Below are positions 53,280-61,568 of a stretch of DNA of 64,000 nucleotides, in pieces (within the stretch, counting starts at the first letter, position 1; each line of letters begins with the position of its first letter). The translations under genes and the position numbers were made by a program. The notes under the pieces are model-generated. The model did not search any database. It was not told where the DNA came from and saw only the letters and a program-made list of their open reading frames with translations. This DNA is from Alloprevotella sp. Lung230 (lineage in GTDB: Bacteria > Bacteroidota > Bacteroidia > Bacteroidales > Bacteroidaceae), in contig NZ_JACSUD010000001.1 of NCBI RefSeq assembly GCF_014385435.1, positions 310,001 to 374,000 of the forward strand, in the 5' to 3' direction.

Positions 53280-53339
53280 TAGCCTTCTGCCCCTTTGCTC
53301 TCTCCAAATGGGTTTGCGCTTTTGGCAAATCGACAGCTC

Positions 53340-53363
53340 CGTACTTTCAAAATCGAAGTGCAA
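53340..53363 (-). repeat. Shared motif TTGCACTTCGATTTTGAAAG, copy B (inverted)
   Basis: The 24-base word found at 48159-48182 occurs here on the opposite strand, between MITE-like copy 4 and the glsA promoter. The surrounding bases differ. Confidence 0.65.
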
Positions 53364-53403
53364 AAAAGGACGACAACGAGGCGGTTGGTTGTGAAATAAT
53401 CGT

Positions 53404-53411
53404 TACTTTTG
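53404..53411 (+). promoter_or_regulatory. -7 box for glsA-like gene
   Basis: TACTTTTG matches TAnnTTTG. The nearest TTG (53385-53387) is 16 bases upstream, shorter than usual. Leader about 51 bases. Confidence 0.55.
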
Positions 53412-53468
53412 CAGCCAAAATAGAGCGAAAACGTTTATATCCTTAACGTTCTACAGAGTTTTATTCAA

Positions 53469-54317
53469 ATGGCACAACCCAAAATCATCGACATCGAACA
53501 AGTGTTGCGCAACAAGATGGGGGGCAAGGCTCGCTTTGTTCCCCGCTTTTTGATCAACTACCTCAAGCGCATTATTCACCAAGAATGGCTCAACGAATTC
53601 ATTCTGCGCGAAGGCGAAACGGAAGGGGTGCGCTGGATGGAGGATTGCATGCAATATCTGCGCCTCAACATAGAAGTGCACGGACTGGAGAAGTTGCCGA
53701 GTGATGCCGATGGACGATGTTTCACCTTTGTCTCCAATCACCCCATCGGAGGGCCTGATGGCATTGTCTTAGGCGCGGTCTTGGGGCGTCACTACGAGGG
53801 GCGCATCCGCTTTTTGGCCAACGATCTACTGATGAACCTCACCGGACTCGCCCCCCTCTTCATTCCCATCAACAAGACGGGCCGCAACGGGCGAGACTTT
53901 CCGCGCATGGTCGACACAGCCTTCCGCGGCGACCACCACATCATTTTGTTTCCCGCCGGCTTGTGCTCGCGCCAAATCGATGGGCGGATTCAAGACGTCG
54001 CTTGGAAGAAAACGTTTGTCAGCAAAAGCATCGAGACGCAGCGCGACGTCATCCCCATCCACTTCAGCGGGCGCAATTCCGCCTTTTTCTATCGGCTGGC
54101 CAACCTCTCCAAATGGCTGGGCATCAAGTTCAACATTGCCATGCTCTACCTTGTGGACGAACTCTACAAAAAGCAGGGCCACACCTTTGTCATCCACATC
54201 GGATGCCCCATCCCCTGGCAGAGTTTCACGGCCGAAAAGACACCCGCACAATGGGCTGCCGCCGTGCGCCAACAAGTCTACGACCTACCTCAGCCCTCCT
54301 CGGCTGCACCCCTCTAA
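53469..54317 (+). CDS. glsA: Lipid O-acyltransferase (GlsA/OlsA-like)
   Basis: The 282-residue protein is a PlsC-type acyltransferase. The motif VSNHPIGGPDGIVLGAVLGR has the catalytic His and Asp (H-x5-D variant of HX4D), followed by PLFIPINKTGRNGRDFP and the FPAGLCSRQIDGRIQDVAWK block. In Bacteroides thetaiotaomicron GlsA and GlsB together make glycine lipids: GlsB N-acylates glycine and GlsA O-acylates the hydroxy fatty acid. The next gene is the GlsB-like N-acyltransferase, 5 bases downstream, so the assignment as GlsA is by pairing and family. It would act at the inner face of the cytoplasmic membrane. The name is recalled from that system, not checked. Confidence 0.75.
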   Translation: MAQPKIIDIEQVLRNKMGGKARFVPRFLINYLKRIIHQEWLNEFILREGETEGVRWMEDCMQYLRLNIEVHGLEKLPSDADGRCFTFVSNHPIGGPDGIVLGAVLGRHYEGRIRFLANDLLMNLTGLAPLFIPINKTGRNGRDFPRMVDTAFRGDHHIILFPAGLCSRQIDGRIQDVAWKKTFVSKSIETQRDVIPIHFSGRNSAFFYRLANLSKWLGIKFNIAMLYLVDELYKKQGHTFVIHIGCPIPWQSFTAEKTPAQWAAAVRQQVYDLPQPSSAAPL

Positions 54318-54322
54318 GCCTT

Positions 54323-55291
54323 ATGCAAGAAATCATCGCTCCCATCAGTCGGGCTTTGCTCAAAGCCGAACTCACTCCCGAACTCAAACTGCGCCAAACC
54401 AACAAGGCCGGCAACGAGATTTACATCATCACCCATCACAACGCCCCCAACGTGATGCGCGAAATCGGGCGCTTGCGCGAAATCGCCTTCCGCGCTGCCG
54501 GGGGAGGCACAGGACTTCCTCTCGACCTCGATGAGTTCGACACCTGCGAGCACCCCTACTATCAGCTCATCGTCTGGAATCCCGATGCCGAAGAAATCCT
54601 GGGAGGCTATCGTTTCCTCCCCCCGAGCGACATCCGCTTCCAAGACAATGGGCAGCCACGTCTGGCCACGGGCCACATGTTTCAGTTTTCCGACAACTTC
54701 ATCGAAAACTTTCTTCCGCAGACCGTCGAACTCGGGCGATCTTTCGTCACCCTCGAATACCAAAGTACGCGCAATCTGGCTAAGAGCCTCTACGCCCTCG
54801 ACAACCTTTGGGACGGACTGGGTGCGCTCACCGTCGTCATCCCCGGTCTGAAATACTTCTTTGGGAAGATGACCATGTATCCCTCCTTCGACCGCCAAGC
54901 GCGCGACATGATACTGCACTTCCTCAAACGACACTTCGGCGACCGCGACGGACTGGTCACTGCTGTGCATCCCATCCTCCCTGAAATGCCCGAAGACGAA
55001 CTCCGCCGCCTCTTTGTGGAAGACGACTTCCGCGCCGACTACAAAGTGCTCAACAAGGCGGTGCGCGAGCGCGGCTTCAACATCCCTCCGCTCGTCAATG
55101 CCTACATGAATCTTTCACCCACGATGCGCGTGTTCGGCACCGCCATCAACGAAGACTTCGGCAAGGTCGAAGAGACCTGCATCCTCATTGCCGTCGACGA
55201 GATATTGGAGGACAAACGCAAGCGCCACATCGAAAGCTACGTTGACCCCGACACCCTCCCGGGCATGCACAACCTCTTCTTCAAAGAGTAA
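54323..55291 (+). CDS. glsB: Lipid N-acyltransferase (GlsB/OlsB-like, GNAT fold)
   Basis: The 322-residue protein starts MQEIIAPISRALLKAELTPE and shows the hemolysin-like/OlsB GNAT domain: IGRLREIAFRAAGGGTGLPL, DLDEFDTCEHPYYQLIVWNP, EEILGGYRFLPPSDI and VELGRSFVTLEYQSTRNLAK. It probably uses hydroxyacyl-ACP to acylate the amino group of glycine, giving the intermediate for GlsA. The C-terminal 100 residues include PPLVNAYMNLSPTMRVFGTA and EDFGKVEETCILIAVDEILE, typical of the longer bacteroidal version. The frame is open upstream, but that overlaps glsA in another frame. A terminator follows at 55346. Confidence 0.78.
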   Translation: MQEIIAPISRALLKAELTPELKLRQTNKAGNEIYIITHHNAPNVMREIGRLREIAFRAAGGGTGLPLDLDEFDTCEHPYYQLIVWNPDAEEILGGYRFLPPSDIRFQDNGQPRLATGHMFQFSDNFIENFLPQTVELGRSFVTLEYQSTRNLAKSLYALDNLWDGLGALTVVIPGLKYFFGKMTMYPSFDRQARDMILHFLKRHFGDRDGLVTAVHPILPEMPEDELRRLFVEDDFRADYKVLNKAVRERGFNIPPLVNAYMNLSPTMRVFGTAINEDFGKVEETCILIAVDEILEDKRKRHIESYVDPDTLPGMHNLFFKE

Positions 55292-55345
55292 GCCTCAAGC
55301 CGCATGCGACCTCCCTGCCGCTTCTCCACCTTCGTATAGCTCCAC

Positions 55346-55382
55346 AAAACGCCACAGCTCAACTTCGCTGTGGCGTTTTTTG
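55346..55382 (+). terminator. Rho-independent terminator after glsB
   Basis: AAAACGCCACAGC (55346-55358) and GCTGTGGCGTTTT (55367-55379) form a 13-bp stem with an 8-base loop, followed by a T-run. Confidence 0.85.
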
Positions 55383-55422
55383 TTTGAATACACCGATGAT
55401 CCATCTTCCTCCTATGAAGACC

Positions 55423-55511
55423 GAAATTGTCTTATAAGAGAATTAAAATTGTCTTATAAGAAAATTGAAATTGTCTTATAAGAGAATTTGAATTGTCCTA
55501 CAAGAGAGTTT
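55423..55511. repeat. Four tandem 22-bp repeats with CTTATAAG core
   Basis: The unit GAAATTGTCTTATAAGAGAA (plus TT) is repeated four times with drift (AAAATTGTCTTATAAGAAAA, GAAATTGTCTTATAAGAGAA, GAATTGTCCTACAAGAGAGT). Each core is palindromic. There are no unique spacers, so it is not a CRISPR. It lies between the glsB terminator and the IS30 remnant; no ORF is seen in 55292-55616. Confidence 0.8.
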
Positions 55512-55564
55512 GACCCTTAAGCTTCTTTTCGTCCAGCAAAGTGGTGGAAAGTGTGACATAAAAA

Positions 55565-55608
55565 CGCTCCTACTCGAAAGGGAGTGTCTCACCTTGCGAG
55601 TAGGAGCG
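55565..55608. repeat. Inverted repeat CGCTCCTACTCG at the IS30 remnant edge
   Basis: Perfect 12-bp arms CGCTCCTACTCG (55565-55576) and CGAGTAGGAGCG (55597-55608) with a 20-base loop. It lies 9 bases left of the point where similarity to the intact IS30 begins. Confidence 0.55.
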
Positions 55609-55616
55609 AGAAGTTC

Positions 55617-56354
55617 CTCCCGAATTGGTGTGGAGAATCAAACAACTCATCATAGAAGAACAATGGTCACCGCGACAAATATCGGGCGTATTGAAGAAGG
55701 AAGGCGTCAGAGTATCACATCAAAGCATCTACAACATGATTCATGCTGATACAAGCGGAGAATTGGCGCGCCATACCCGTCACAAGCTCAAATATAGGCG
55801 CCGACTCAAACGCAAGCCTTTCCCCATAACTGATAGAACGAGCATTCACTCGCGTCCCGAGCAGGCGGAGGGAAAACGCTTTGGGGATTTTGAGATGGAT
55901 TTGATTGTGGATAGGTACAACCACGCCATACTCACAATCGTGGAGCGTTCCACAAACATGCTCTTCATGACCAAACTTGCTCATGGGAAGAAAGCAGAGT
56001 CATTGGCCAAGGAGGTCAGACGGCTGCTTCTGCCCTACAAGAAACACGTCAAGACCATTACCACTGACAATGGTCCTGAATTTGCGGCACACAAGCTGAT
56101 TACGAAATATTTGGGAGCAGTCGTCTATTTCGCCGATCCTTATGCCTTATGGCAAAAGGGAGCTATAGAAAATACAAATAAACTCATCAGACAGTATATT
56201 CCAAAGCACACCAACTTCGATGAAGTTACAGATAAAAAGATTGCGAGTATACAAAAGAAAATCAACAGTAGACCCAGGAAAAAATTAAAGTTTGAAACAC
56301 CAAAAGCTGAGTTCTTCAAAAGAATAGCTTAATTTTGCACTTGCCGGTTGACTC
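55617..56354 (+). pseudogene. 5'-truncated IS30 transposase (IS remnant)
   Basis: From CTCCCGAATTGG onward the sequence matches the intact transposase at 47097 in opposite orientation. It keeps the second HTH and the DDE core (FEMDLIVDRYNHAILTIVER, TITTDNGPEFAAHKLITKYL, QKGAIENTNKLIRQYIPKHT) and the 3' end to GGTTGACTC, but lacks the first ~67 residues with the first HTH, its promoter and the left end. Scattered substitutions (KPFPITD for RPFPIAD, YKKHVKT for YKKYIKT) show it is not a recent duplicate of that copy. It has an open frame of 235 residues beginning at a false ATG (55625). Confidence 0.85.
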
Positions 56355-56478
56355 TACGACGTTGTTCTTTAATCATCATTGATTGTTAAAGAGATTACTT
56401 TTTGTGTCCCCTCGTTGGAAAATTATTTTCATTAGCGTGAAAGTTCCGTTTTTCTTCGTTTTATTCATTATAAGTTCA

Positions 56479-56486
56479 TAACTTTG
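56479..56486 (+). promoter_or_regulatory. -7 box upstream of the regulator stub and qat operon
   Basis: TAACTTTG matches TAnnTTTG; the -33 region (TTCG at about 56456) is weak. Transcript start near 56493, 23 bases before the stub ATG. It is the only promoter-like site I see before qatA. Confidence 0.45.
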
Positions 56487-56515
56487 TAGTCAAAACCAAG
56501 ATAAACTATCATTCG

Positions 56516-56638
56516 ATGGGACAGAAAGAGCATATCAACCTCATCAAGGAGCATTTGAAGAAGCGAGGTATCACCCAAACATGTCTCGCCAAAGAGTTCT
56601 GCGAATTTTGCCCACCCATTATGCAAGTTATGGGCTGA
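56516..56638 (+). pseudogene. Truncated XRE-type helix-turn-helix regulator
   Basis: The 40-codon ORF reads MGQKEHINLIKEHLKKRGIT then QTCLAKEFCE, the first two helices of a Cro/C1-type HTH domain (LKKRGITQTCLA). The recognition helix should follow, but the frame continues as FCPPIMQVMG and stops. The rest of the protein is missing; the next 100 bases up to qatA have no continuing ORF. Such regulators often sit beside defence operons, which is the basis for linking it to qat. Confidence 0.5.
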
Positions 56639-56741
56639 CAATAACTATGAATGCTTACGTCCTATATAACAGTTAATCATCTGATAAAGCAGTTGATGTT
56701 TCCAAAGATATTATTGGTAAAGTAAAGATAAGGGAATAATT

Positions 56742-58580
56742 ATGTGGCCAGATAAAGAAACAGAGATTGACTACCTAAATTTTGGTTACATGGTAGATCT
56801 GGTTGCTGATATAGCGACCAATAGAGATTTGTCACCATCAACAATAGGGTTGTATGGCGACTGGGGCAGTGGCAAATCTAGCCTAATGAAATTAGCTCAA
56901 AAGAAAATTGAAGAGAAGTACCCTAAGAACGAGAAAAAGAAAGATACTGTTAAAACCCTATGCATAGAGTTTAACGGTTGGCTTTTCGAAGGATATGAAG
57001 ACACCAAGACATCTCTTTGTGGTGCGATATTGGATGCACTTGCTGACGAGAAACGCTTTAGCAAGAAAGTGACAGATTATGCAAAAGAGCTGATAAAGAA
57101 AATCGACATCAATAAGATTTTAGGGAAAGGAGTCAAATATGGATTGGATTTATTTCTGTCTGGAGGTATTGGGATATTGACCGATTTGTCGCTTAGGAGT
57201 TTACTATCTACCATTAAGTCTAATGCAGGCGAAGTACAAGCGAAAGACATAGAAGAGATCCTTAGTATGCTTAAGAAGAACGATAAGACACGGACAGAGA
57301 TCAAAAACTTTCGAAATGAGTTTAAAGATCTGCTGAAGAAGAGTAAGGTGGAAAATGTCGTTGTGTTCATTGACGAACTTGACCGTTGCCTGCCCGACAC
57401 CGTGCTTGAAGTTTTTGAAGCCATGCGATTATTCTTATTCGTAGAAGGCATGTCATTTGTTATAGGCGCAGATGAACGTCTGATACAGTATTCCATAAAG
57501 AGCAAATACAAAGAGGTTCCAGGAAATAATTTGGATATTGGGAAAGAGTATCTGGAGAAGGTAATCCAATATCCGTTATACATACCTCAATTGACACGAG
57601 CTGAAGTCAATCAGTATCTTGCTTGTCTGTTGTTGAAACAAACGCTATCTGATGAAAAGTTTAAAGAAATACTAGGTATAGTCTATACTTTGACTCCAGA
57701 TCAAGACTTTTCTATGGACCTTATTAGTGACAAAGCACCAGATCTTACAGAAAATTGCAAACAGGAAATGGCACTTGCGCGACAAGTTTCATCTGTATTG
57801 GCCCCTAGTATTAATGGAAACCCTCGACAGTGTAAGCGTTTTTTGAATACATTGTATATGCGACTTGAACTTGCCAAAGCAAGGAATGTTACTCTTGATA
57901 AGAATATATTGGCTAAGCTTATGTTGGCAGAATATTTTAATCCAGAATTTTTCAAGGCCGTCACAAAGCCTGAAAATAGAGAGCTTTTCAAGGCTTTTGA
58001 AAAAGGAGAGGAATTGAATGAAGACAATCCTTTTGCTGCGTGGAAAGAAAAGGATTGGGTGAAAAAGTGGATGCAAAATGGTACACGATTGGATGACGAA
58101 AAGTTAGATAAATACGTCTATTTTGCAGATATCAAAAATCGCTATGGACAATCAAATCTCGATCTATTGAGCCCAACTGCCCGCAAGTGTTATGATCTAT
58201 TAGTTGACGGTACAGAAATGAATAGAAATGTTGCCTTAAAACTGGTAGGCAAACTTTCACCTGGAGAGAAAACCATCATTGCATCAGAGGTTTTTGCTGT
58301 GATAGAAAATACATCAAATATGAATGTGGAGGTGTTAAGGTCTTATACCGAGTTCTGTTTGAAAGCGGAAATGATGGAAGAAGCAGTGAAAAAACTGATG
58401 GAGCAACCTGCAAGTAAATACAGTGCTATTGCTTACAGTCAGTTAACTCCATTTATAAACAAGCTATCGCCGGAGGGGGCAAAGGAGTTTAATTCTTACC
58501 TTTCGACAAACATGGAAGTGAAGAAGACCATTGAGAGACAGGCAAAATTAAAATCAATAATACCTTCAGATAAAAAATAA
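56742..58580 (+). CDS. qatA: QatA-like KAP-family P-loop ATPase
   Basis: QatA is the ATPase of the QatABCD anti-phage system. The 612-residue protein has the KAP NTPase layout: Walker A GDWGSGKS at residues 39-46 (preceded by SPSTIGLYG), an inserted helical region about 100-175 that includes a hydrophobic GLDLFLSGGIGILTDLS segment, Walker B VVVFIDELDRCLPDT near 207-220, and the KAP-typical FVIGADERLIQYSIKSKYK. The C-terminal half is helical and unknown (ends IERQAKLKSIIPSDKK). It overlaps qatB by one base (TAATG). The base composition is AT-richer than nearby core genes. Confidence 0.85.
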   Translation: MWPDKETEIDYLNFGYMVDLVADIATNRDLSPSTIGLYGDWGSGKSSLMKLAQKKIEEKYPKNEKKKDTVKTLCIEFNGWLFEGYEDTKTSLCGAILDALADEKRFSKKVTDYAKELIKKIDINKILGKGVKYGLDLFLSGGIGILTDLSLRSLLSTIKSNAGEVQAKDIEEILSMLKKNDKTRTEIKNFRNEFKDLLKKSKVENVVVFIDELDRCLPDTVLEVFEAMRLFLFVEGMSFVIGADERLIQYSIKSKYKEVPGNNLDIGKEYLEKVIQYPLYIPQLTRAEVNQYLACLLLKQTLSDEKFKEILGIVYTLTPDQDFSMDLISDKAPDLTENCKQEMALARQVSSVLAPSINGNPRQCKRFLNTLYMRLELAKARNVTLDKNILAKLMLAEYFNPEFFKAVTKPENRELFKAFEKGEELNEDNPFAAWKEKDWVKKWMQNGTRLDDEKLDKYVYFADIKNRYGQSNLDLLSPTARKCYDLLVDGTEMNRNVALKLVGKLSPGEKTIIASEVFAVIENTSNMNVEVLRSYTEFCLKAEMMEEAVKKLMEQPASKYSAIAYSQLTPFINKLSPEGAKEFNSYLSTNMEVKKTIERQAKLKSIIPSDKK

Positions 58581-59440
58581 TGGGCACATCAAGTTTATAT
58601 GGCGGTCCAAAGAAGACATCTTTATTGCCATCTGATTATGATCCTAATGTGAATCCAGAACAGGAAGCTCCTGCAGAAGATGCACCATTCGCGGCTGTAC
58701 CTACTGAAGACAGACCAGAAGAGGAAGAACCTCAACAGGGCAAGCCAGAGGGTCAAGAGAATGAACAACCGAACCAACCCTCTGCTAACTGGGGTACGGC
58801 ACGCGGTTCGATGCGGAAAGCCATGAACAATGGAAGTAGTGGCAACGTCAAGAGTGCTATAAGAAATTATACCAAAGCACTTGGCGGACATACTAATGCT
58901 ACGCGACAGGCTACGAAGGTTCGCAGAACTGCAGGAATCCTCTACTCCTACTTCGCAGGAACTCCTGAAACCATTCGTCAACGCCTTGTAGAGATAGGGA
59001 TACGGTTCGATGGAAGGGCTACGAAAGACATCTTTAATGATATATGCAGACTTATTGCCCCCATACCCAACGACCTTGAAGACTCTCTGACAAATAAAGC
59101 CCTACGGGAGACTTTTGCAGATGTGGCGGCAGATCAGAGCATCGACCTCAATCAACTTGAAAGCTTTAATGAAGAATTACTGCAACGATTAGTGGGGGGA
59201 TTGATAAAACATTATATTTTTGACAAACTGTTACTACAATCTGAGCAGACTGCACTTAAGAACTGTGAACAGATATCAGGCCTACGAGAGTTGGAGAAAT
59301 CCATTAAGATATACATTGATGGGATAGTTGACAGTGTTGTTCCTGATCTTATTAAGAGTGGGTTGAATCCTGCGGACTTCAACCGTGCACTGGAAACATT
59401 GTGTGATATTTCTTATCAACAAATGGAGGAGCTGCGATGA
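58580..59440 (+). CDS. qatB: QatB-like protein of unknown fold
   Basis: The 286-residue protein starts MGTSSLYGGPKKTSLLPSDY, a Gly/Ser/Pro-rich opening, then an acidic, Pro/Gln-rich low-complexity stretch (residues about 25-70), the segment NWGTARGSMRKAMNNGSSGN and a helical C-terminal part (LEKSIKIYIDGIVDSVVPDL). This combination, with start GTSSSYGGP-like, is what I recall for QatB. Function is not known; it is required for defence in the described systems. It sits between qatA and qatC and overlaps both (1 and 4 bases). Confidence 0.8.
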   Translation: MGTSSLYGGPKKTSLLPSDYDPNVNPEQEAPAEDAPFAAVPTEDRPEEEEPQQGKPEGQENEQPNQPSANWGTARGSMRKAMNNGSSGNVKSAIRNYTKALGGHTNATRQATKVRRTAGILYSYFAGTPETIRQRLVEIGIRFDGRATKDIFNDICRLIAPIPNDLEDSLTNKALRETFADVAADQSIDLNQLESFNEELLQRLVGGLIKHYIFDKLLLQSEQTALKNCEQISGLRELEKSIKIYIDGIVDSVVPDLIKSGLNPADFNRALETLCDISYQQMEELR

Positions 59441-60735
59441 AAGAGAGTTTTGTTTTTACATTGTCGGAACACGATAGTTTTCAAGCTGATGGATCAAGAA
59501 GAGTAAATATCAATGATTCGTCAGCATTCCAATATACATTTTGGAATCCAACTGCTGGTTTGGGAAAGAAACAGATGTATGTCACGCCCCTGAGTTTTAC
59601 CGATGAGGCTCTAGACTTATTGTACATTTCCCTTATGGTATTCTGTGTTGACAGGAGTGTGGGTCGTAAAAAACAGGAAGATGCCTGGACTCGCAACCTT
59701 GAACTGTACATCCCTGTAAAGGCTTATGAGAAATGGGAACGTTCTAAATCTATTCTCATAAATGCACTCAATTTCTTGACAGGTGATCACTGGACAATAC
59801 ATTTCAGAGAAAGAGTTGCCATTACGGAAGATGAGGACAGCTACAAAAAAGGCAGATGGCGTTATCGGCACTCTGTCAGAAAGATAGACACTGATGTTTT
59901 CTGTATGCTTTCTGGTGGATTGGATTCTTTTATCGGTGCTATTAATCTACTCAAAGACGGAAAGAGACCTATCTTCGTCAGCCATTATGGTGGTGGCAAG
60001 GGAGTGAAAAAATTCCAAGACAAAGTAGTTAGCTTATTGAAAGACCAATATTCTATTGTCCCAGAACGATTCTTCAGGTTTTATGCCGCTTCACAGAATG
60101 GTGTGGAGGACACAACACGTTCCCGCTCGCTCATGTTCTTTGCCCATGCCATTGCTATTGCTTCAGGTATGGGACATCATGTTGACTTGTATGTACCGGA
60201 GAACGGTGTGATTTCGTTGAATATACCCCTGACCGTTATGCGATTGGGTAGCCTCAGTACACGCACGACTCACCCGTATTTCATGAAAATGCTTCAAAAT
60301 CTATTAACAGAGTTAGATCTTGAAATTTCGTTAGTCAATCCTTTTCAGATGAAGACAAAGGGTGAAATGATGAAGACCTGTAAAGACCTTGATTTCCTTA
60401 ATACCCATTATAAGGAGACATTGTCTTGTTCGCACCCAGACCAAGGACGCTGGACAGGAGAGGCAGTAGGGCATTGTGGAGAATGCCTGCCTTGTACCAT
60501 TAGGAAAGCGGCTATAAAAGCTGCAGGGTTAGATGATGTCACTACCTATCGACACCATTACGAAACTAAAACAGGAGTAGAGGCATTATGTTCTTATAAA
60601 TTGGGATTAACAACTCAAAAGGACAGTTATGCGGCCATACAGATGTCAGGTCCAATTTCGGAACATCTACATGATTATGTCAGTCTTTACGAACGAGGTA
60701 TCAAAGAATTGGAAAATCTAATCAATTTACTATAA
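59437..60735 (+). CDS. qatC: QatC-like QueC-family protein
   Basis: The 432-residue protein has the PP-loop ATP-pyrophosphatase fold of QueC, the 7-cyano-7-deazaguanine synthase. The nucleotide motif SGGLDS is at residues 159-164 (in VFCMLSGGLDSFIGAINLLK) and the zinc-binding cysteines are at 331, 347, 350 and 353 (CSHPDQG...HCGECLPCTIRK). About 155 residues precede the PP-loop, an N-terminal extension absent from QueC. In Qat the protein probably makes or uses a deazaguanine-like modification, as yet unclear. It overlaps qatD by one base. Both catalytic features are intact. Confidence 0.87.
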   Translation: MKESFVFTLSEHDSFQADGSRRVNINDSSAFQYTFWNPTAGLGKKQMYVTPLSFTDEALDLLYISLMVFCVDRSVGRKKQEDAWTRNLELYIPVKAYEKWERSKSILINALNFLTGDHWTIHFRERVAITEDEDSYKKGRWRYRHSVRKIDTDVFCMLSGGLDSFIGAINLLKDGKRPIFVSHYGGGKGVKKFQDKVVSLLKDQYSIVPERFFRFYAASQNGVEDTTRSRSLMFFAHAIAIASGMGHHVDLYVPENGVISLNIPLTVMRLGSLSTRTTHPYFMKMLQNLLTELDLEISLVNPFQMKTKGEMMKTCKDLDFLNTHYKETLSCSHPDQGRWTGEAVGHCGECLPCTIRKAAIKAAGLDDVTTYRHHYETKTGVEALCSYKLGLTTQKDSYAAIQMSGPISEHLHDYVSLYERGIKELENLINLL

Positions 60736-61433
60736 TGGAATACCTCTACGACACCCATTTTCATTTGGATTTACAGAAAGATCGAACTGCGGCTATTCGA
60801 GAAATCGAGGGGAATAAAATATATACTATAGCAGTTACTAACTTGCCAGATTTATATAGGAAGGAATCTGGTGAGATAGCGAGCCAATATATTAGATTTG
60901 CACTTGGTTTTCACCCAGAGTTGATTCATCAATATAAGAGCCAAATTCCATTAATGTGGGAACTCTTGCCTGAAGCACATTATATTGGAGAAGTAGGTTT
61001 GGACTTTGTTGATACAATGTATAAGAACGAACAGATAGCATTCTTTAGTGAACTGATAGAAAGATGCCGTTTTTGTAGAAACAAAATAATAACAATCCAT
61101 TCACGTCGTGCCGTACGTCAAGTTCTGAGAATTATTGGCAATAATTATAGGTTTAAGCCTATCCTTCATTGGTTCACAGGTAGTAATGATGAACTACTTG
61201 AGGCTGTAGATGCTGGATTTTATTTCTCTATCAATGGAGCGATGATGACTTCTAAAAGATTTCTCGCCTTACTTCCATTAATCCCTAAAGAACGATTATT
61301 ACTGGAAACAGATAGCCCATTTACATATTGCCAGAAGACACACCACCACACGCTGGAGAACATCATGCGCCTTATAAAGAAAGAAAAAGAAAATGTTGAT
61401 CTATGGTGTAATTTAAAGACGATATTGTCATAA
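60735..61433 (+). CDS. qatD: QatD-like TatD-family DNase
   Basis: The 232-residue protein is a TatD-type metal-dependent nuclease (amidohydrolase fold). Metal ligands are visible as His 8 and His 10 (YDTHFHLDLQ), Glu 86 (YIGEVGLDFVD), a later His in TIHSRRAVRQV, His in PILHWFTGSNDELLEA, and Asp in LLLETDSPFTYCQK. The length is slightly under typical TatD (about 255). It is the last gene of the qat operon. The IS4-like element starts 27 bases after its stop; no terminator is left between them except the element's own hairpin. Confidence 0.87.
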   Translation: MEYLYDTHFHLDLQKDRTAAIREIEGNKIYTIAVTNLPDLYRKESGEIASQYIRFALGFHPELIHQYKSQIPLMWELLPEAHYIGEVGLDFVDTMYKNEQIAFFSELIERCRFCRNKIITIHSRRAVRQVLRIIGNNYRFKPILHWFTGSNDELLEAVDAGFYFSINGAMMTSKRFLALLPLIPKERLLLETDSPFTYCQKTHHHTLENIMRLIKKEKENVDLWCNLKTILS

Positions 61434-61498
61434 TAATAGAATTCTTTACTATATTAATTTATTGCTGTCCGGTAAAAGTTTTTCTCTCCACATAAAAT

Positions 61499-61530
61499 AA
61501 GGCTGAAGTCCGTAGTTGGACTTCAGCCTT
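61499..61530. terminator. Hairpin inside the IS4-like left end
   Basis: AAGGCTGAAGTCC (61499-61511) and GGACTTCAGCCTT (61518-61530), 13-bp perfect stem, 6-base loop. Followed by TTGGTTT on the plus strand. It can stop read-through from qatD into the transposase. Confidence 0.65.
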
Positions 61531-61544
61531 TTGGTTTATCTTTG
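61516..61544 (+). promoter_or_regulatory. Promoter of the IS4-like transposase
   Basis: TTG at 61516-61518, in the loop and arm start of the hairpin, and TATCTTTG at 61537-61544, spacing 18 bases. Transcript start about 61550, giving a leader of 10-20 bases. Confidence 0.6.
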
Positions 61545-61568
61545 TTTTTACCACAAAACATGATAACC

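Noticed and set aside
55423-55511. Possible CRISPR array
   Set aside because: The four 22-bp units are directly adjacent without unique spacers and no cas genes are present.
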